Shown here in pieces: positions 7,878 to 16,587 of a DNA stretch of 64,000 nt. How positions within the stretch are numbered: the first letter of the stretch is position 1; each line of letters starts with the position of its first letter. The stretch spans positions 124,001 through 188,000 of the forward strand of contig JAHDWA010000007.1 of NCBI GenBank assembly GCA_023382535.1. The letters are read 5' to 3'. Made by a program: the position numbers and the translations under genes. The notes beneath the pieces are model-generated. The model worked only from the letters and a program-made list of their open reading frames with translations, did no database searches and was not told the DNA's origin. This DNA is from Anaerolineae bacterium (GTDB lineage: Bacteria > Chloroflexota > Anaerolineae > 4572-78 > J111).

Positions 7878-8960
7878 TCAATCGAGCAGTTTAATTTCCT
7901 GTAAACTCCAACCATTTTTGAACGTCTTGCCGCCCACGATTTCCATATCCTGATAGGTATAGAGCAACTCCGGGTTATGGGTGGCCCCCACCGTGATGTC
8001 GTTCAAGCTGCCCAGGACGCAGATAGCGCAGCTTAACCGGGTCGAGCCGAGCGGGTAGGCCACATGCATGGTCCAGTCAGCGAGGGCTTCCTCGACCCGC
8101 CCCTCCTTCGTCCAGGCCCGTCGCTCGTTGACCTCGTCCAGACTGTGGCCGCAGCCCTCGTAAACTTGGGCTTCGGACCACTCAAAGATAGGGTACCAGT
8201 TGAGAGCCAACCGCCCGCCGCCGCTGTTCAACCCGAACAGATCGGGCTGCTGCTGGCCCTGCCACTTGTCGAGGGCCTCGGCGGCGCTCAGCCCGGCATA
8301 CATTTCGGCACTGATGCTTTTGCGGACGCTGATTGGCTGTTTCTTGGCCCGCTCCCGGCTCTCATCGGCCCGGATGCCCTCGGCGCTAATGATCAGCCGG
8401 GAGGCCTGGCCGGTGAACTGCTCGACGACAGCGGTCGGGTTATACCCTTCCTGCCAGGGGTTCGCCTCTTCATCTGGCCACGCCGGCAGCCGCAGGAATT
8501 TATCAATCTGGGCGGTCTTGTGGTGGCTGGTGCAATACCTTTGCTGGGAACTCGGCCAGAACGGGGCGCGCAAAAAGCGGTCAATCTGCCCCCGTTTCTG
8601 GTCGGCGGTACAGTACCTTTGCTGGGAACTCGGCCAGAACGGTTTGTCCGTCCCGGACAGCTTGAGCATGCGGTCCTGAATCTCCTGCACCAGGTCACCC
8701 TGGGGCCGGCGGACGACGATCAGGGGCAGCCCGGCCACAAACGCCAGGTGGCGAACAAAGGCGGGCGTCTGTTTCCACTCCGCCCGCCCCAGGTCCGCGT
8801 GGATCGTCGCCAGCGGTACAGTCCAGCAGCGCCGGTAATATTCCCTGACCAGCCGGTTGAGCATAAGCTGGCTGTCTTTACCGCCGCTGATGCTGATGAC
8901 CAGAATCGCGCCGAGGCGCAGGGCTAATTCGATTTCGGGGGGGTAAAACAAGTCGGGCAT
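7878..8960 (-). CDS. PAPS-reductase/PP-loop family protein with internal tandem duplication
   Basis: 360 residues. SISGGKDS (23-30) is the PP-loop of adenylating ATP pyrophosphatases of the PAPS reductase/DndC group. A 26-residue unit starting PFWPSSQQRYCT is present twice in tandem (107-132 and 133-158); each copy carries a cysteine in the place where related enzymes bind their substrate or a cluster. A later LSCAICVLGS pair of cysteines may complete a metal site. Likely chemistry is thiolation or sulfur transfer; the target is unknown. Phages often carry relatives. The duplicated unit makes the active-site loop longer than usual. Confidence 0.78.
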   Translation of the reverse strand: MPDLFYPPEIELALRLGAILVISISGGKDSQLMLNRLVREYYRRCWTVPLATIHADLGRAEWKQTPAFVRHLAFVAGLPLIVVRRPQGDLVQEIQDRMLKLSGTDKPFWPSSQQRYCTADQKRGQIDRFLRAPFWPSSQQRYCTSHHKTAQIDKFLRLPAWPDEEANPWQEGYNPTAVVEQFTGQASRLIISAEGIRADESRERAKKQPISVRKSISAEMYAGLSAAEALDKWQGQQQPDLFGLNSGGGRLALNWYPIFEWSEAQVYEGCGHSLDEVNERRAWTKEGRVEEALADWTMHVAYPLGSTRLSCAICVLGSLNDITVGATHNPELLYTYQDMEIVGGKTFKNGWSLQEIKLLD

Positions 8961-8961
8961 T

Positions 8962-9255
8962 TTAACTCGTTACGGCGGCAACAACCTGATCTACAAAGGC
9001 TTTGGCCCTACCTTTATCGTTCGGGTGAGCCAGACGAAGCTGCCCGCGCAGGTCGCGACAGGCCTGCTCCGACTCATCATTCAGATTCCAGCCCTTGTCG
9101 GTCAACAGGGCCGGGTTCAGAAGGCGGACCAGGAAGACAAAGCCTTTATTGTTGCGATGATGGACGTAGACAATTCGGCCGCGGGTCATGGGAAATTCGG
9201 CGATGTGAATACCGTTTTGTTCGGCCAGGCGCTCAACGATTTCGGTGTTAATCAC
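8962..9255 (-). CDS. hypothetical protein
   Basis: 97 residues. GTG start chosen because GAGG lies seven bases before it and because it overlaps the stop of the upstream gene as GTGA. Predicted small alpha/beta protein (IAEFPMTRGRIVYVHH, FVFLVRLLNP) with a helical tail. No family recognised. Confidence 0.55.
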   Translation of the reverse strand: MINTEIVERLAEQNGIHIAEFPMTRGRIVYVHHRNNKGFVFLVRLLNPALLTDKGWNLNDESEQACRDLRGQLRLAHPNDKGRAKAFVDQVVAAVTS

Positions 9256-10211
9256 AGCCAACCCTCGTCCTCGACCTCTTCCTGCTCCTCATTCTCCTCA
9301 TTCGTCTCGGCGTTGAGCGGATTATCAGCGTGCCAGCCGCAAGCATGGCAGAGGGTAAGACCGTCCTGGGTTTCGATTTGAGCCTCCCCACACTCCGGGC
9401 AAGGTATGTCGTCACCTTCTTTTCCCCACCGTTCCAGCCATTCAGGAGCCGGCGCTTTTGCCAGCACCGCCAGAATCGCCTGACGCACATCCTCGCTGAG
9501 GATTGAGCCACCGTCGCCGAGACTGGTATCCTCGGACTCAAGGACGTAGCGCAGGGTGTCCAGAGCCTCATCCTGGAGGGATGGGGGAGGGCCTTCACCT
9601 ACTTCGTCATCATCGTCGGGCCATTCCTGATAAATCTGATAGCCCCTCTCTGCCAGAATTTCCTCAAGTTGTTTGCCCAGTGTGTAGGCTTCAGCTTCGT
9701 CGGTAACCAAGGTGTTATACACTCCCGCCAGGGTACCGTGGCTACTCTCTACTTCCAGGTCATACGCCGGCCCAAAATCGGACCAAACATGAACCGTAAC
9801 GACGACCTGTTGCCCTGGCTCAAGACCCAGTATGGCGACCTTTTCGACCCAATCCGGGAGCGACATCAATTCCTTATCGTCATCGTCGTCATCCTCGGGC
9901 CGGCCAGGAAACTCACCGGGATACTCCTCAAAAACCGTCTGGTCTCCCTCCAGACTAGCCACCATGTCACGCAGTTCGGCGATAGTCTCCCACCCCGAAT
10001 GTTCCCGGTCGCCGCTCGGTTCAAACTCCGGCATAATCCCGTACAGGTCGGCCAACGCAGTGCGTAGAACGCCGATTACGTGACCATCCCCCAGTAACTT
10101 CGCAACCCTATGCGCCTTCTGTGGGCTTTCGTACATGCCAAAGCCGCGCGTGCCATCATCGGTTACCGGCTCGACGACTACCGACAGCCGGTAAATATTC
10201 TTCTGGCTCAT
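9252..10211 (-). CDS. acidic hypothetical protein with zinc ribbon
   Basis: 319 residues with two runs of aspartate (EDDDDDDKE near 110 and WPDDDDEVGEG near 200), a C-terminal zinc ribbon CPECGE...CHACGW near 270-290 and a Glu-rich tail. Very acidic proteins with a zinc ribbon could mimic DNA or contact basic proteins, but that is inference. It shares an EYPGEF/EYPGDF motif with the gene upstream. Start codon overlaps that gene (ATGA). Confidence 0.6.
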   Translation of the reverse strand: MSQKNIYRLSVVVEPVTDDGTRGFGMYESPQKAHRVAKLLGDGHVIGVLRTALADLYGIMPEFEPSGDREHSGWETIAELRDMVASLEGDQTVFEEYPGEFPGRPEDDDDDDKELMSLPDWVEKVAILGLEPGQQVVVTVHVWSDFGPAYDLEVESSHGTLAGVYNTLVTDEAEAYTLGKQLEEILAERGYQIYQEWPDDDDEVGEGPPPSLQDEALDTLRYVLESEDTSLGDGGSILSEDVRQAILAVLAKAPAPEWLERWGKEGDDIPCPECGEAQIETQDGLTLCHACGWHADNPLNAETNEENEEQEEVEDEGWL

Positions 10212-10639
10212 CGGGTCACTCCCCCTTTCTCAGGCTTGGAGAAATCGCCCGGATATTCCCGGTAAACCTCGGCGTTGCCCTCAATCAACCCGATAGCCAG
10301 CCGCAGATCGTTGACCATGTCTACGTCTGGATGGCCGATGGGAATATTGCGATAGATGTACTGAAGTGCGCGGCGGGCCGCCAGACGCAACGCTTCCGCC
10401 TTTTGAGGCAGATTTGCGTCGGGTGTGTCATCAATTTTCATAAAGACCTGGTCCCAGTAAACAATCACCTCAGTGCTCTCGGTCTCGGCGTTGTAGACCG
10501 ACCAGGGGACATCAATGTTTTGCTTTTCGAGTACGTGCTCGATTCCCGCCGCCAGGGACGCAAAAGCAAGGGCCTCCTTCTGATTGGGTTCGTCGGTCAA
10601 CCGACGAACGCGATACGGCTTTTGACTGCATTGATCCAT
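10208..10639 (-). CDS. hypothetical protein
   Basis: 143 residues, ATG after CAGGAGGT. Sequence features: YNAETESTEVIVYWDQVFMKI beta segment, helical middle, and REYPGDFSKPEKGG at the end, similar to EEYPGEFPGRPED in the protein encoded downstream. The start lies 43 bases inside the upstream gene. Function unknown. Confidence 0.55.
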   Translation of the reverse strand: MDQCSQKPYRVRRLTDEPNQKEALAFASLAAGIEHVLEKQNIDVPWSVYNAETESTEVIVYWDQVFMKIDDTPDANLPQKAEALRLAARRALQYIYRNIPIGHPDVDMVNDLRLAIGLIEGNAEVYREYPGDFSKPEKGGVTR

Positions 10640-11334
10640 GAAATTAACCTCCTGTATAACAATCTGGGTTGATAAATAGGCACAAATTTGAATTTCGCCA
10701 TGCGCTGCTGTAAATCACGCCGGCGGAAAGCCCGTGGCAGAGGCGAACCGACCGCCCAGCAGTAGCGGTGCATGGGCGGCGCCCGCAGAATCCGCGCGCC
10801 AGCCGGAATATCCGACTTCTTCAAGGTTCGGGGGCCGCGCCGCATCGAGTATCGCTGCCCCTCGTGGACATAGCCCTCGATCTGGCCGCCCGGCGTCTTG
10901 CCGCAGTACACGGCATTGCTGGCCCGGTAAACTCCGCCGTCGTGGGGCCGGCCGGTAGTCGCGTTGTAGTCACCGACCGAGGCATAGGTCGCCACAAACC
11001 AGACCTTCGGGTTACTGCCCATATCTTTCAGGCACCACTTGATAAACCGGCTGAGCAGGTTCTGCGGCGGATGCAACGCTGCCAGCCGTTGCAGGCAGTA
11101 AACCTGCCGCCAGGCTGCCGCCCCAAAGAACTTGGCGGCTTGCGGTGTATGCAGCGGGCAAAACTTGGCTGCCGCCACAATCCGGTCCCCCAGGAGACGG
11201 CCATCCGGTGGAGTGATTACGGCGTAATAGGCCACAAAGCCCTTGTTGCTGCCGTGCCCCCGGCTGTTGTGCCGGTCCAGAAACAGGTTGATCGCCTGCC
11301 GTTCGGCGGCAGACTGAGCCTTGAAAAACTCCAT
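10597..11334 (-). CDS. possible Mom-like GNAT acyltransferase (DNA base modification)
   Basis: 245 residues. An N-terminal HNSRGHGSNKGFVAYYAV followed by GDRIVAAAKFCP, then VYCLQRLAALHPPQNLLSRFIKWCL, ATYASVGDYN and GGVYRASNAVYCG, has the order and spacing I associate with the Mu Mom group (a conserved arginine strand, a PxNxxSR helix, then GTIYQAxNxxYxG). Mom adds an acyl-derived group to adenine. The assignment is from memory of the pattern, so moderate. The setting among several DNA methyltransferases and a DndC-like gene supports a modification role. Overlaps the HTH gene upstream by TAATG. Confidence 0.5.
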   Translation of the reverse strand: MEFFKAQSAAERQAINLFLDRHNSRGHGSNKGFVAYYAVITPPDGRLLGDRIVAAAKFCPLHTPQAAKFFGAAAWRQVYCLQRLAALHPPQNLLSRFIKWCLKDMGSNPKVWFVATYASVGDYNATTGRPHDGGVYRASNAVYCGKTPGGQIEGYVHEGQRYSMRRGPRTLKKSDIPAGARILRAPPMHRYCWAVGSPLPRAFRRRDLQQRMAKFKFVPIYQPRLLYRRLISWINAVKSRIAFVG

Positions 11335-11711
11335 TATTTGACCTTGTAACTACGTAATTCGTTGATCAACTTCCGCTGCAGTTCCAGGCTCGGCAGAGCG
11401 CCGTGTTCGATGTCGGAGAGATGCGAGATGGAGGTCCCGCATCGTTCCGCCAGTTCGCGCAGGGTCAGGTCGGCTTCCTTCCGCCGCAGTCGCAGGGTCA
11501 TAGCTGTGTCGAAGACCCACCCTTGCAGGACCAGTTTCTGACTGCGCTTGCAGTGGATGCAAACTGTGGCGTCCACACTTTTGGTTCGCCCGCACTCCGG
11601 GCAGACATGGTCAAGGTTACGGCTGGTCTGTTCAAGAAAGCAGATCCGGCAGCGGCGGGCCAGACTGGTTTTCCGTCGGCCGCATGCGCAGCGGTCATAA
11701 ATAGTAGACAT
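11334..11711 (-). CDS. XRE-type HTH regulator with N-terminal zinc ribbons
   Basis: 125 residues. Residues 1-60 hold four CxxC pairs (CACG, CRIC, CPEC, CIHC), suggesting two zinc ribbons. The C-terminal half, LRLRRKEADLTLRELAERCGTSISHLSDIEHG, is a classical cro/cI-type HTH with a good recognition helix. It may be the protein that binds the element dyad, but nothing in the sequence proves it. ATG chosen by GAAAGGAG six bases upstream. Confidence 0.78.
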   Translation of the reverse strand: MSTIYDRCACGRRKTSLARRCRICFLEQTSRNLDHVCPECGRTKSVDATVCIHCKRSQKLVLQGWVFDTAMTLRLRRKEADLTLRELAERCGTSISHLSDIEHGALPSLELQRKLINELRSYKVK

Positions 11712-11722
11712 AGGCTCTCCTT

Positions 11723-13573
11723 TCACTTCATCACATCCAACACCCGGTCAAGAACCCAATAAACTTCCCCCGGCGGTATGGCATTGCCGAATCCTTTGGT
11801 GATGTCGTCGGTTGAATATTTTGGCTCAATCCTGAAACCGTCCGGCCCCTGCGGAAAGCCCTGGGCCGCCCCAATTTCCGAGGTTACATAAGTCGAACCG
11901 TGTGCCCCTTTCTTGACGACCTTGCTGCGCAGGGTGCGGTAATAGCACTCCTCGACCGAGGGGCGGGGCCAGGTCATACCGTGGCGTTCAACCGTGGTCA
12001 TCGCCGCCAGAGGCTCCCCGCCGTGACGCTTAACGCTGTGGCCGGTGTTGTAGGTCACAAAAAACGGCACGGCCAGCCCGGTACGGACCCCGCCCGCCGT
12101 CTGGGTGTTGAACGGGTCGGTGACCTCCCGCAGTCGGGCGCGCTCCTCGGCGTGAGCCGGCCCGGTCCGCTCCACAAAAAACGCCGGTGTGGCCAGCCCG
12201 GTTTTGCCGCCCCCGGCAGTGACCGTATTAAGTGGCTCGTCGGCAGCGCGAGCTTTCCCGCCGCCATACATCTCCAAGAAGAAGAGCGGAGCCAGGGCTA
12301 CCCCGTTCTTGGACCCCATCGTCGTCATGGTATTGAACGGTTCGTCGGCAGCGCGCGCCGCCCGGTCCCCACCCAGCGTGACCAGGAAGGGGGTCAGGGC
12401 TACTCCCTGCGTGTCGCCGCTGGTCTGGGTGTAAAGGGGAGCCACCCACCCGTCCTTGAGATGGCCGCGGTGGGCGGCGTCGGTCAGGTAGATGGGCGGC
12501 ACGGCCACCGCCTGGGTTGCGGTCCCGGTTTGGGCAAAAAGCGGGGTCAGCAGCGCCGAGCGGCTTTTCACATGCCCATCCCCGGTCCGCTGAATGTCCA
12601 GGATAAGGGGTTCGTAGCCGTATTTCTCTAGCCCGACCGCGAGGCGGTGCTTGGTCGCCGCCGAGACCGGCTGCTCCCGGTCCGGGTCGTCCACCCGCCG
12701 GATGGGGACCGACCAGTCTACGCCGTTGATCCCGGCGTAATAGTACGGCTCAACCGGCAGCGGGCGAGGATGACCGCGATAGTTTTCCCGGCAGGTCGGG
12801 CAGCCATAGTAATAACTGCCGTGCTTTAACCCGTAGCGCCCCCACAGCTTCTTGGGGTTCTTCCAGACCTGCACCGCGCGGACATCGCCACAGCGGGGAC
12901 AGGGGGCCAACGGCCGGAACTCCAGGTCAGGTGGCTTGTTCCCGCGCCGCCAGAAGACACAGATCCAGCGGTCGCGGGATTGGGGAATGATGGGCATCCC
13001 ATGCACCCCGTTTAGCTCGTGGAAGAACATCGCGTTCAGGTAGAGGAATTTGAAATCAAAGCCAGCGTTATAAAGGTCGCGGCACCACAATTCAAAGAGC
13101 GCCCACTTGTGAACCTCGATGACATTCTCGGTGATGCCGTAATGGTACTGGTGATGTTGGGCAAACTCGACAATGTCGAACATCGTCGCCCGCCCCTGGT
13201 GGCGAGCCACCGCCCGTTCGTACTCCTTTTCATATTCCACCGGGTCCATATTGTCATCAAACAATCTGAGCTGGCTGTCGAGCAAGGTCTTGACATTTTT
13301 CGGGTTAGCCTGGCTAAAATCGGTGCAGGCGGCTGACCCGACAAAGAGCGGGGTGCGGGCATGGTGGCGCGGGTGGGTCTCTTTGACATCGCCCAGGTAC
13401 ATCTTGGTGCGAGGGTGATTGGCCCCGTAGACATCCACCGCATGCGCCCAGTGGTTGAGCGCCTCGACCACCTGCACCCCCAGGGCTTCCAGGGCGATGC
13501 CGTAGCCGCCATACCCGCAAAATACTTCGATGGCTTTAAGGGTGTCTCCCGAAAGACGGCGAATATGGTTCAT
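11723..13573 (-). CDS. DNA cytosine-5 methyltransferase, phage type, with repeated insert
   Basis: 616 residues. Motif I VFCGYGGYG (17-25), motif IV AACTDFSQA with catalytic Cys83 but no preceding proline, motif VI ENV (149-151), motif VIII QSRDR (198-202) and GFGNAIPP (594-601). Between VIII and the end lie a zinc ribbon (CPRC 225-228, CPTC 258-261) and about 180 residues with four to five repeats of the type EPFNTMTT-G-K-GVALAPLF. Such repeats are known in phage enzymes. The ATG overlaps the upstream stop (ATGA). Target sequence cannot be read from the protein. Confidence 0.85.
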   Translation of the reverse strand: MNHIRRLSGDTLKAIEVFCGYGGYGIALEALGVQVVEALNHWAHAVDVYGANHPRTKMYLGDVKETHPRHHARTPLFVGSAACTDFSQANPKNVKTLLDSQLRLFDDNMDPVEYEKEYERAVARHQGRATMFDIVEFAQHHQYHYGITENVIEVHKWALFELWCRDLYNAGFDFKFLYLNAMFFHELNGVHGMPIIPQSRDRWICVFWRRGNKPPDLEFRPLAPCPRCGDVRAVQVWKNPKKLWGRYGLKHGSYYYGCPTCRENYRGHPRPLPVEPYYYAGINGVDWSVPIRRVDDPDREQPVSAATKHRLAVGLEKYGYEPLILDIQRTGDGHVKSRSALLTPLFAQTGTATQAVAVPPIYLTDAAHRGHLKDGWVAPLYTQTSGDTQGVALTPFLVTLGGDRAARAADEPFNTMTTMGSKNGVALAPLFFLEMYGGGKARAADEPLNTVTAGGGKTGLATPAFFVERTGPAHAEERARLREVTDPFNTQTAGGVRTGLAVPFFVTYNTGHSVKRHGGEPLAAMTTVERHGMTWPRPSVEECYYRTLRSKVVKKGAHGSTYVTSEIGAAQGFPQGPDGFRIEPKYSTDDITKGFGNAIPPGEVYWVLDRVLDVMK

Positions 13574-14031
13574 CCCCCGGTCCACCTTTCCGGGTGCAAA
13601 TCAGCCCATTTCAGGCGGCGCAGCACCCCGTTGCACTCGCCCCGGCCTTCGACGAACTTGTGAACCTTGCCCAGGCCGAAAGTTGCGGTGTCGCCGCCCC
13701 ACATCTCGCCGCACTCCGGGCAGATAACCCGCTGGGGCTGGTGGTAGGCCGATGGCTCAAACAGCAGGTCCGTGGCGTAATGGAAGAAAGCCCGGTACAC
13801 CTGGTCACCGTACTGCTCGACCAGCGGCTCAACAATCTGGTGGCCTCGTTCCCAGGCCCGTCCACCCGCTCCATCGGGGGCAAAATAGACCGAGTCCGGT
13901 TTCATCTCTTTTCGTACAGTGATCTCGGAATACAGGGACTGCACGGCGGCGTACATCCGCTGCACTTCCCGCAGCAGTTCCTCACGAGTTAGATTATCCC
14001 AAGGGGTTTGCCCCCACTGTAGTTCAGGCAT
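13570..14031 (-). CDS. hypothetical zinc-binding protein
   Basis: 153 residues. Helical N-terminal half (REELLREVQRMYAAVQSLYSEITVRKEM), then CPECGEMWGG near residue 105 and a later cysteine, one zinc site. Ends by overlapping the cytosine methyltransferase start, so may be coupled to it. No family recognised. Confidence 0.55.
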   Translation of the reverse strand: MPELQWGQTPWDNLTREELLREVQRMYAAVQSLYSEITVRKEMKPDSVYFAPDGAGGRAWERGHQIVEPLVEQYGDQVYRAFFHYATDLLFEPSAYHQPQRVICPECGEMWGGDTATFGLGKVHKFVEGRGECNGVLRRLKWADLHPERWTGG

Positions 14032-14061
14032 TTGATTGTGCTCCTTCCAATTGCATATTCA

Positions 14062-14439
14062 TCACCACGCCACCTGTGCGGCCGCCCGGGCGGCATTGCG
14101 GTCATCATAAGCGGCCAGCCACTGCAGCGAGACGGTCAGTCCGGCCTCCTTGACATCACGTACCCAATTGTTGATATAGTTGGTTGGCCCGCCCGCGGTA
14201 AAGTTGCTGACGGTCTCTCCGGCGACGTTGAGGGTCGCGATGGCAGCCAAGCCGTAGTTGGTCCCGTAATAACCCGGCTCGCGCAGCCATTCCTCGCCCG
14301 AAGGCACATCCCGGTGGCTAACCACCGGCCACGCTTCGACGGCGTCGGGCCGGGCGTAGGGCGAACCGTCGAAGCCCATCAGGATAACGCCGTTATCCAG
14401 ATACACCTGTTGAGTTTGAGGGTTTTTGACCAGTTGCAT
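14062..14439 (-). CDS. hypothetical protein
   Basis: 125 residues from an ATG behind AAGGAG. Contains LDNGVILMGFDGSPYARPDAVEAWPVVSHRD and a Gly/Asn-rich middle (NFTAGGPTNYINNWV). No motif recognised. Confidence 0.5.
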   Translation of the reverse strand: MQLVKNPQTQQVYLDNGVILMGFDGSPYARPDAVEAWPVVSHRDVPSGEEWLREPGYYGTNYGLAAIATLNVAGETVSNFTAGGPTNYINNWVRDVKEAGLTVSLQWLAAYDDRNAARAAAQVAW

Positions 14440-14451
14440 AAGTAGCTCCTT

Positions 14452-14715
14452 CTAACACTGATGACCGATATAAACGTACCAGACTCCGTCCCGAACCGGG
14501 ATTTCCCAGCGAGGACCGGCGTCGGTAATAGCAAAGTTGTTGAACGGCAGGTAACGCCCCCAAACAGCCCAGAGCGCCTTTTCCCCGGTCCGGCAGCGAG
14601 AATCGCGGCTGAGTTGCTGTACCGTGGCTTGGTGGTCGGTCGCCTTCATCCGGGTCGAGAGACCGGTTTCGCGGCTGACAAATTCAATCTTGTGCTCCGT
14701 GTAGATGGTGCTCAT
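14452..14715 (-). CDS. small hypothetical protein
   Basis: 87 residues, starting MSTIYTEHKIEFVS, with GGAGG seven bases upstream and a TGATG overlap with the gene before it. The first residues MSTIY also start the zinc-ribbon HTH protein (MSTIYDRC), perhaps by chance. Beta-rich C-terminus with WYVYIGHQC. Confidence 0.5.
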   Translation of the reverse strand: MSTIYTEHKIEFVSRETGLSTRMKATDHQATVQQLSRDSRCRTGEKALWAVWGRYLPFNNFAITDAGPRWEIPVRDGVWYVYIGHQC

Positions 14716-15353
14716 CAGACCCTCCACTCGACCAGGCTGGCCAGGCCAAAATCCACCCGCCAGATTCCTACTCCGCGCTGGAGCATACGCTGGAATAGGC
14801 GCAACAGGTCAAGAGCGGTGTCGTACTCGGCCCGGCTACCGACCGAGGCCACCGGGCGGCGTTCGCCATCGGTCAGGCAGACCACGTACCCCTGCCTGAT
14901 GTCCTCAAAGGCTTCGTTGGGGTCGTAGCACGTGCCGTACCGCTTGCAGCCTTCCCGGTCACGGAAGACCCGGTCACAGGTCGTCTCGTATTCCAGGTGG
15001 GTCCGCTTCGACTTCAACCAGACAACATCCTTGCGCCAGGCTATGACCGTACACTGGGTTGGCTCCTGGTCGGGTGTGACCATCGCCCAGGCTGCGTCGC
15101 CTGGCTTGAGGTCGTCGGAATTAACCAGGCGATAACCCCGGCTGCGGGCGTCCACCCGGGCCGACTGCCACAGGTCCACCCCGGCCAGCAGTTCGACCCG
15201 GTAGCCAAGCGAGACCAGGTGTGCGCCCATCGGGTGGGCGGTCAAGACGCCGTACTGGTAGATGTAAATCAGCTTTTCGTCACCCTTGGGGTGAACCGCC
15301 GCCCGGACAATGCCGGTATAGAGCGGGTTTTTACTGCCATCAGGCGGGAACAT
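14715..15353 (-). CDS. hypothetical protein, paralogue of the 15675-16553 product
   Basis: 212 residues. Residues about 60-145 share a long pattern with the second protein of this operon: ARxDAxxRGxRxVNxxDLKxxxxxWAxxTPDxxPTQCxVxAxxKxxVxxxSxxTxLxYxTxCDRVF. This common region probably forms one domain with conserved cysteines (PTQC, CDRVF). The rest differs, and the zinc ribbon found in the longer paralogue is absent. Function unknown. Confidence 0.6.
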   Translation of the reverse strand: MFPPDGSKNPLYTGIVRAAVHPKGDEKLIYIYQYGVLTAHPMGAHLVSLGYRVELLAGVDLWQSARVDARSRGYRLVNSDDLKPGDAAWAMVTPDQEPTQCTVIAWRKDVVWLKSKRTHLEYETTCDRVFRDREGCKRYGTCYDPNEAFEDIRQGYVVCLTDGERRPVASVGSRAEYDTALDLLRLFQRMLQRGVGIWRVDFGLASLVEWRV

Positions 15354-15678
15354 GGGCTGTCTCCTTTCGCTGTCGTTTCTTGGGTTGCCTTGCCCGGAAG
15401 GCCCGCTCGAGCCGGCGCTGCTTGTTGATGATGCTCCGTAGGGACTTCATTTTCTTTTCCCAGTAGACCATCGCGTCATACCATTTGAACCGTTCGGAGA
15501 GGGCAATCACTGTTTCGCCCACCCGCAGCTCCCAAACCCCGCCGTCGGCGGTGTCATCGCCGCGCTGGAGGCTGATTTTGTGTTCGTGCTGGTACAGCTC
15601 GAAGCGGTCTACAATGTTACATGCGGTCTGGGTCACGTGGGACCAGCGTAGCAGTCTGATCGGCAATTGGGGTTTCAT
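15340..15678 (-). CDS. basic hypothetical protein
   Basis: 112 residues with a strongly basic C-terminal half (KKMKSLRSIINKQRRLERAFRARQPKKRQRKE), suggesting nucleic-acid binding. Lies between the two paralogous genes, overlapping both by 4-14 bases. Confidence 0.5.
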   Translation of the reverse strand: MKPQLPIRLLRWSHVTQTACNIVDRFELYQHEHKISLQRGDDTADGGVWELRVGETVIALSERFKWYDAMVYWEKKMKSLRSIINKQRRLERAFRARQPKKRQRKETAHVPA

Positions 15679-16553
15679 GAGACGGCAACCTCCTTGACTG
15701 GGGGAATGATTTGAATGTGATGGGGGCGGCGGCGGCGATGCAGGTCGGCGGCGCCCTCCGCGCCCGCTTCACTCATACTCCACTGCAAGGCACAGATGGG
15801 CTGGCCGGCGTCGTTGACCTCGACGATCAACCAATCATCCGGCCCCGCCGCGAACTCGCGCATCTCCTTGACCGAGATGGTGGAACCGAAAGCTTTGGCT
15901 TCAGCGTAACCGCTAAAGACACGGTCGCACAGGGTATCGTAAATGAGGTTGGTCTTAAACGACTGGACCGCAACCCAGGTCTTGTGAGAGGCGACCACTC
16001 GGCATTGGGTCGGGATACCATCAGGCGTGAGCACCGCCCAGACCAACTGCCGCTCTTTCAGGTCGGGAATATTGACGATGCGGAAGCCGCGGTGGGCGGC
16101 GTCAGCCCTGGCCGCCCCCCGCCAGTCACCGGCTGGATGCAGGTAAAACTGGTCTAGGACGACCGGGGACTGGAGAGTGCGGGCGTGCCTGACCAGGATG
16201 AAAGGCTGGCGGAACCGGCTCACACCCATCACTCCACCTCGGAAGAAACGGTATTCCAACACCGAATAATCTTCTTCGCGGACGGCGAACAGCGTATTGG
16301 CCGGCTCGGCTTTGATGTGGTCCCGGCACAACCCCCAGAAGACTTCGGGGTGGCGCTCCTCCGGCTCGCTGCCGACCAGTCGCCGGATTTCGTGAGCGAG
16401 GTCGTCGGTGTGCCGGGTGTGGTCACACTCTGGGCAGTAGAAGAAAACGTTGCGGGCGCAGTTCCGGCATACACACTCGATAGAACTTTTTTGGTTGGGG
16501 TCCTGCTCATCAAAGGATGCGCCGCAGGCAGCGCAGGTAATCATGTGGGTCAT
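15675..16553 (-). CDS. zinc-ribbon hypothetical protein, paralogue of the 14715-15353 product
   Basis: 292 residues. CAAC...CVCRNC...CPEC at residues 7-45 give a double zinc ribbon. Residues about 150-235 match the 14715-15353 product (see there). First gene behind the tandem operator-promoters at 16588-16647, with GAGG eight bases before the ATG. Recurrence of the domain in two adjacent genes shows duplication within the element. Confidence 0.65.
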   Translation of the reverse strand: MTHMITCAACGASFDEQDPNQKSSIECVCRNCARNVFFYCPECDHTRHTDDLAHEIRRLVGSEPEERHPEVFWGLCRDHIKAEPANTLFAVREEDYSVLEYRFFRGGVMGVSRFRQPFILVRHARTLQSPVVLDQFYLHPAGDWRGAARADAAHRGFRIVNIPDLKERQLVWAVLTPDGIPTQCRVVASHKTWVAVQSFKTNLIYDTLCDRVFSGYAEAKAFGSTISVKEMREFAAGPDDWLIVEVNDAGQPICALQWSMSEAGAEGAADLHRRRRPHHIQIIPPVKEVAVS

Positions 16554-16587
16554 AGGTCGTACCTCGTAAAAAATCCTTTTTGTTTTT

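Noticed and set aside
8064..8927. 287-residue plus-strand frame opposite the PP-loop protein
   Set aside because: Composition is that of an antisense frame (Pro/Gly/Leu/Arg); the minus strand carries SGGKDS and a ribosome site.
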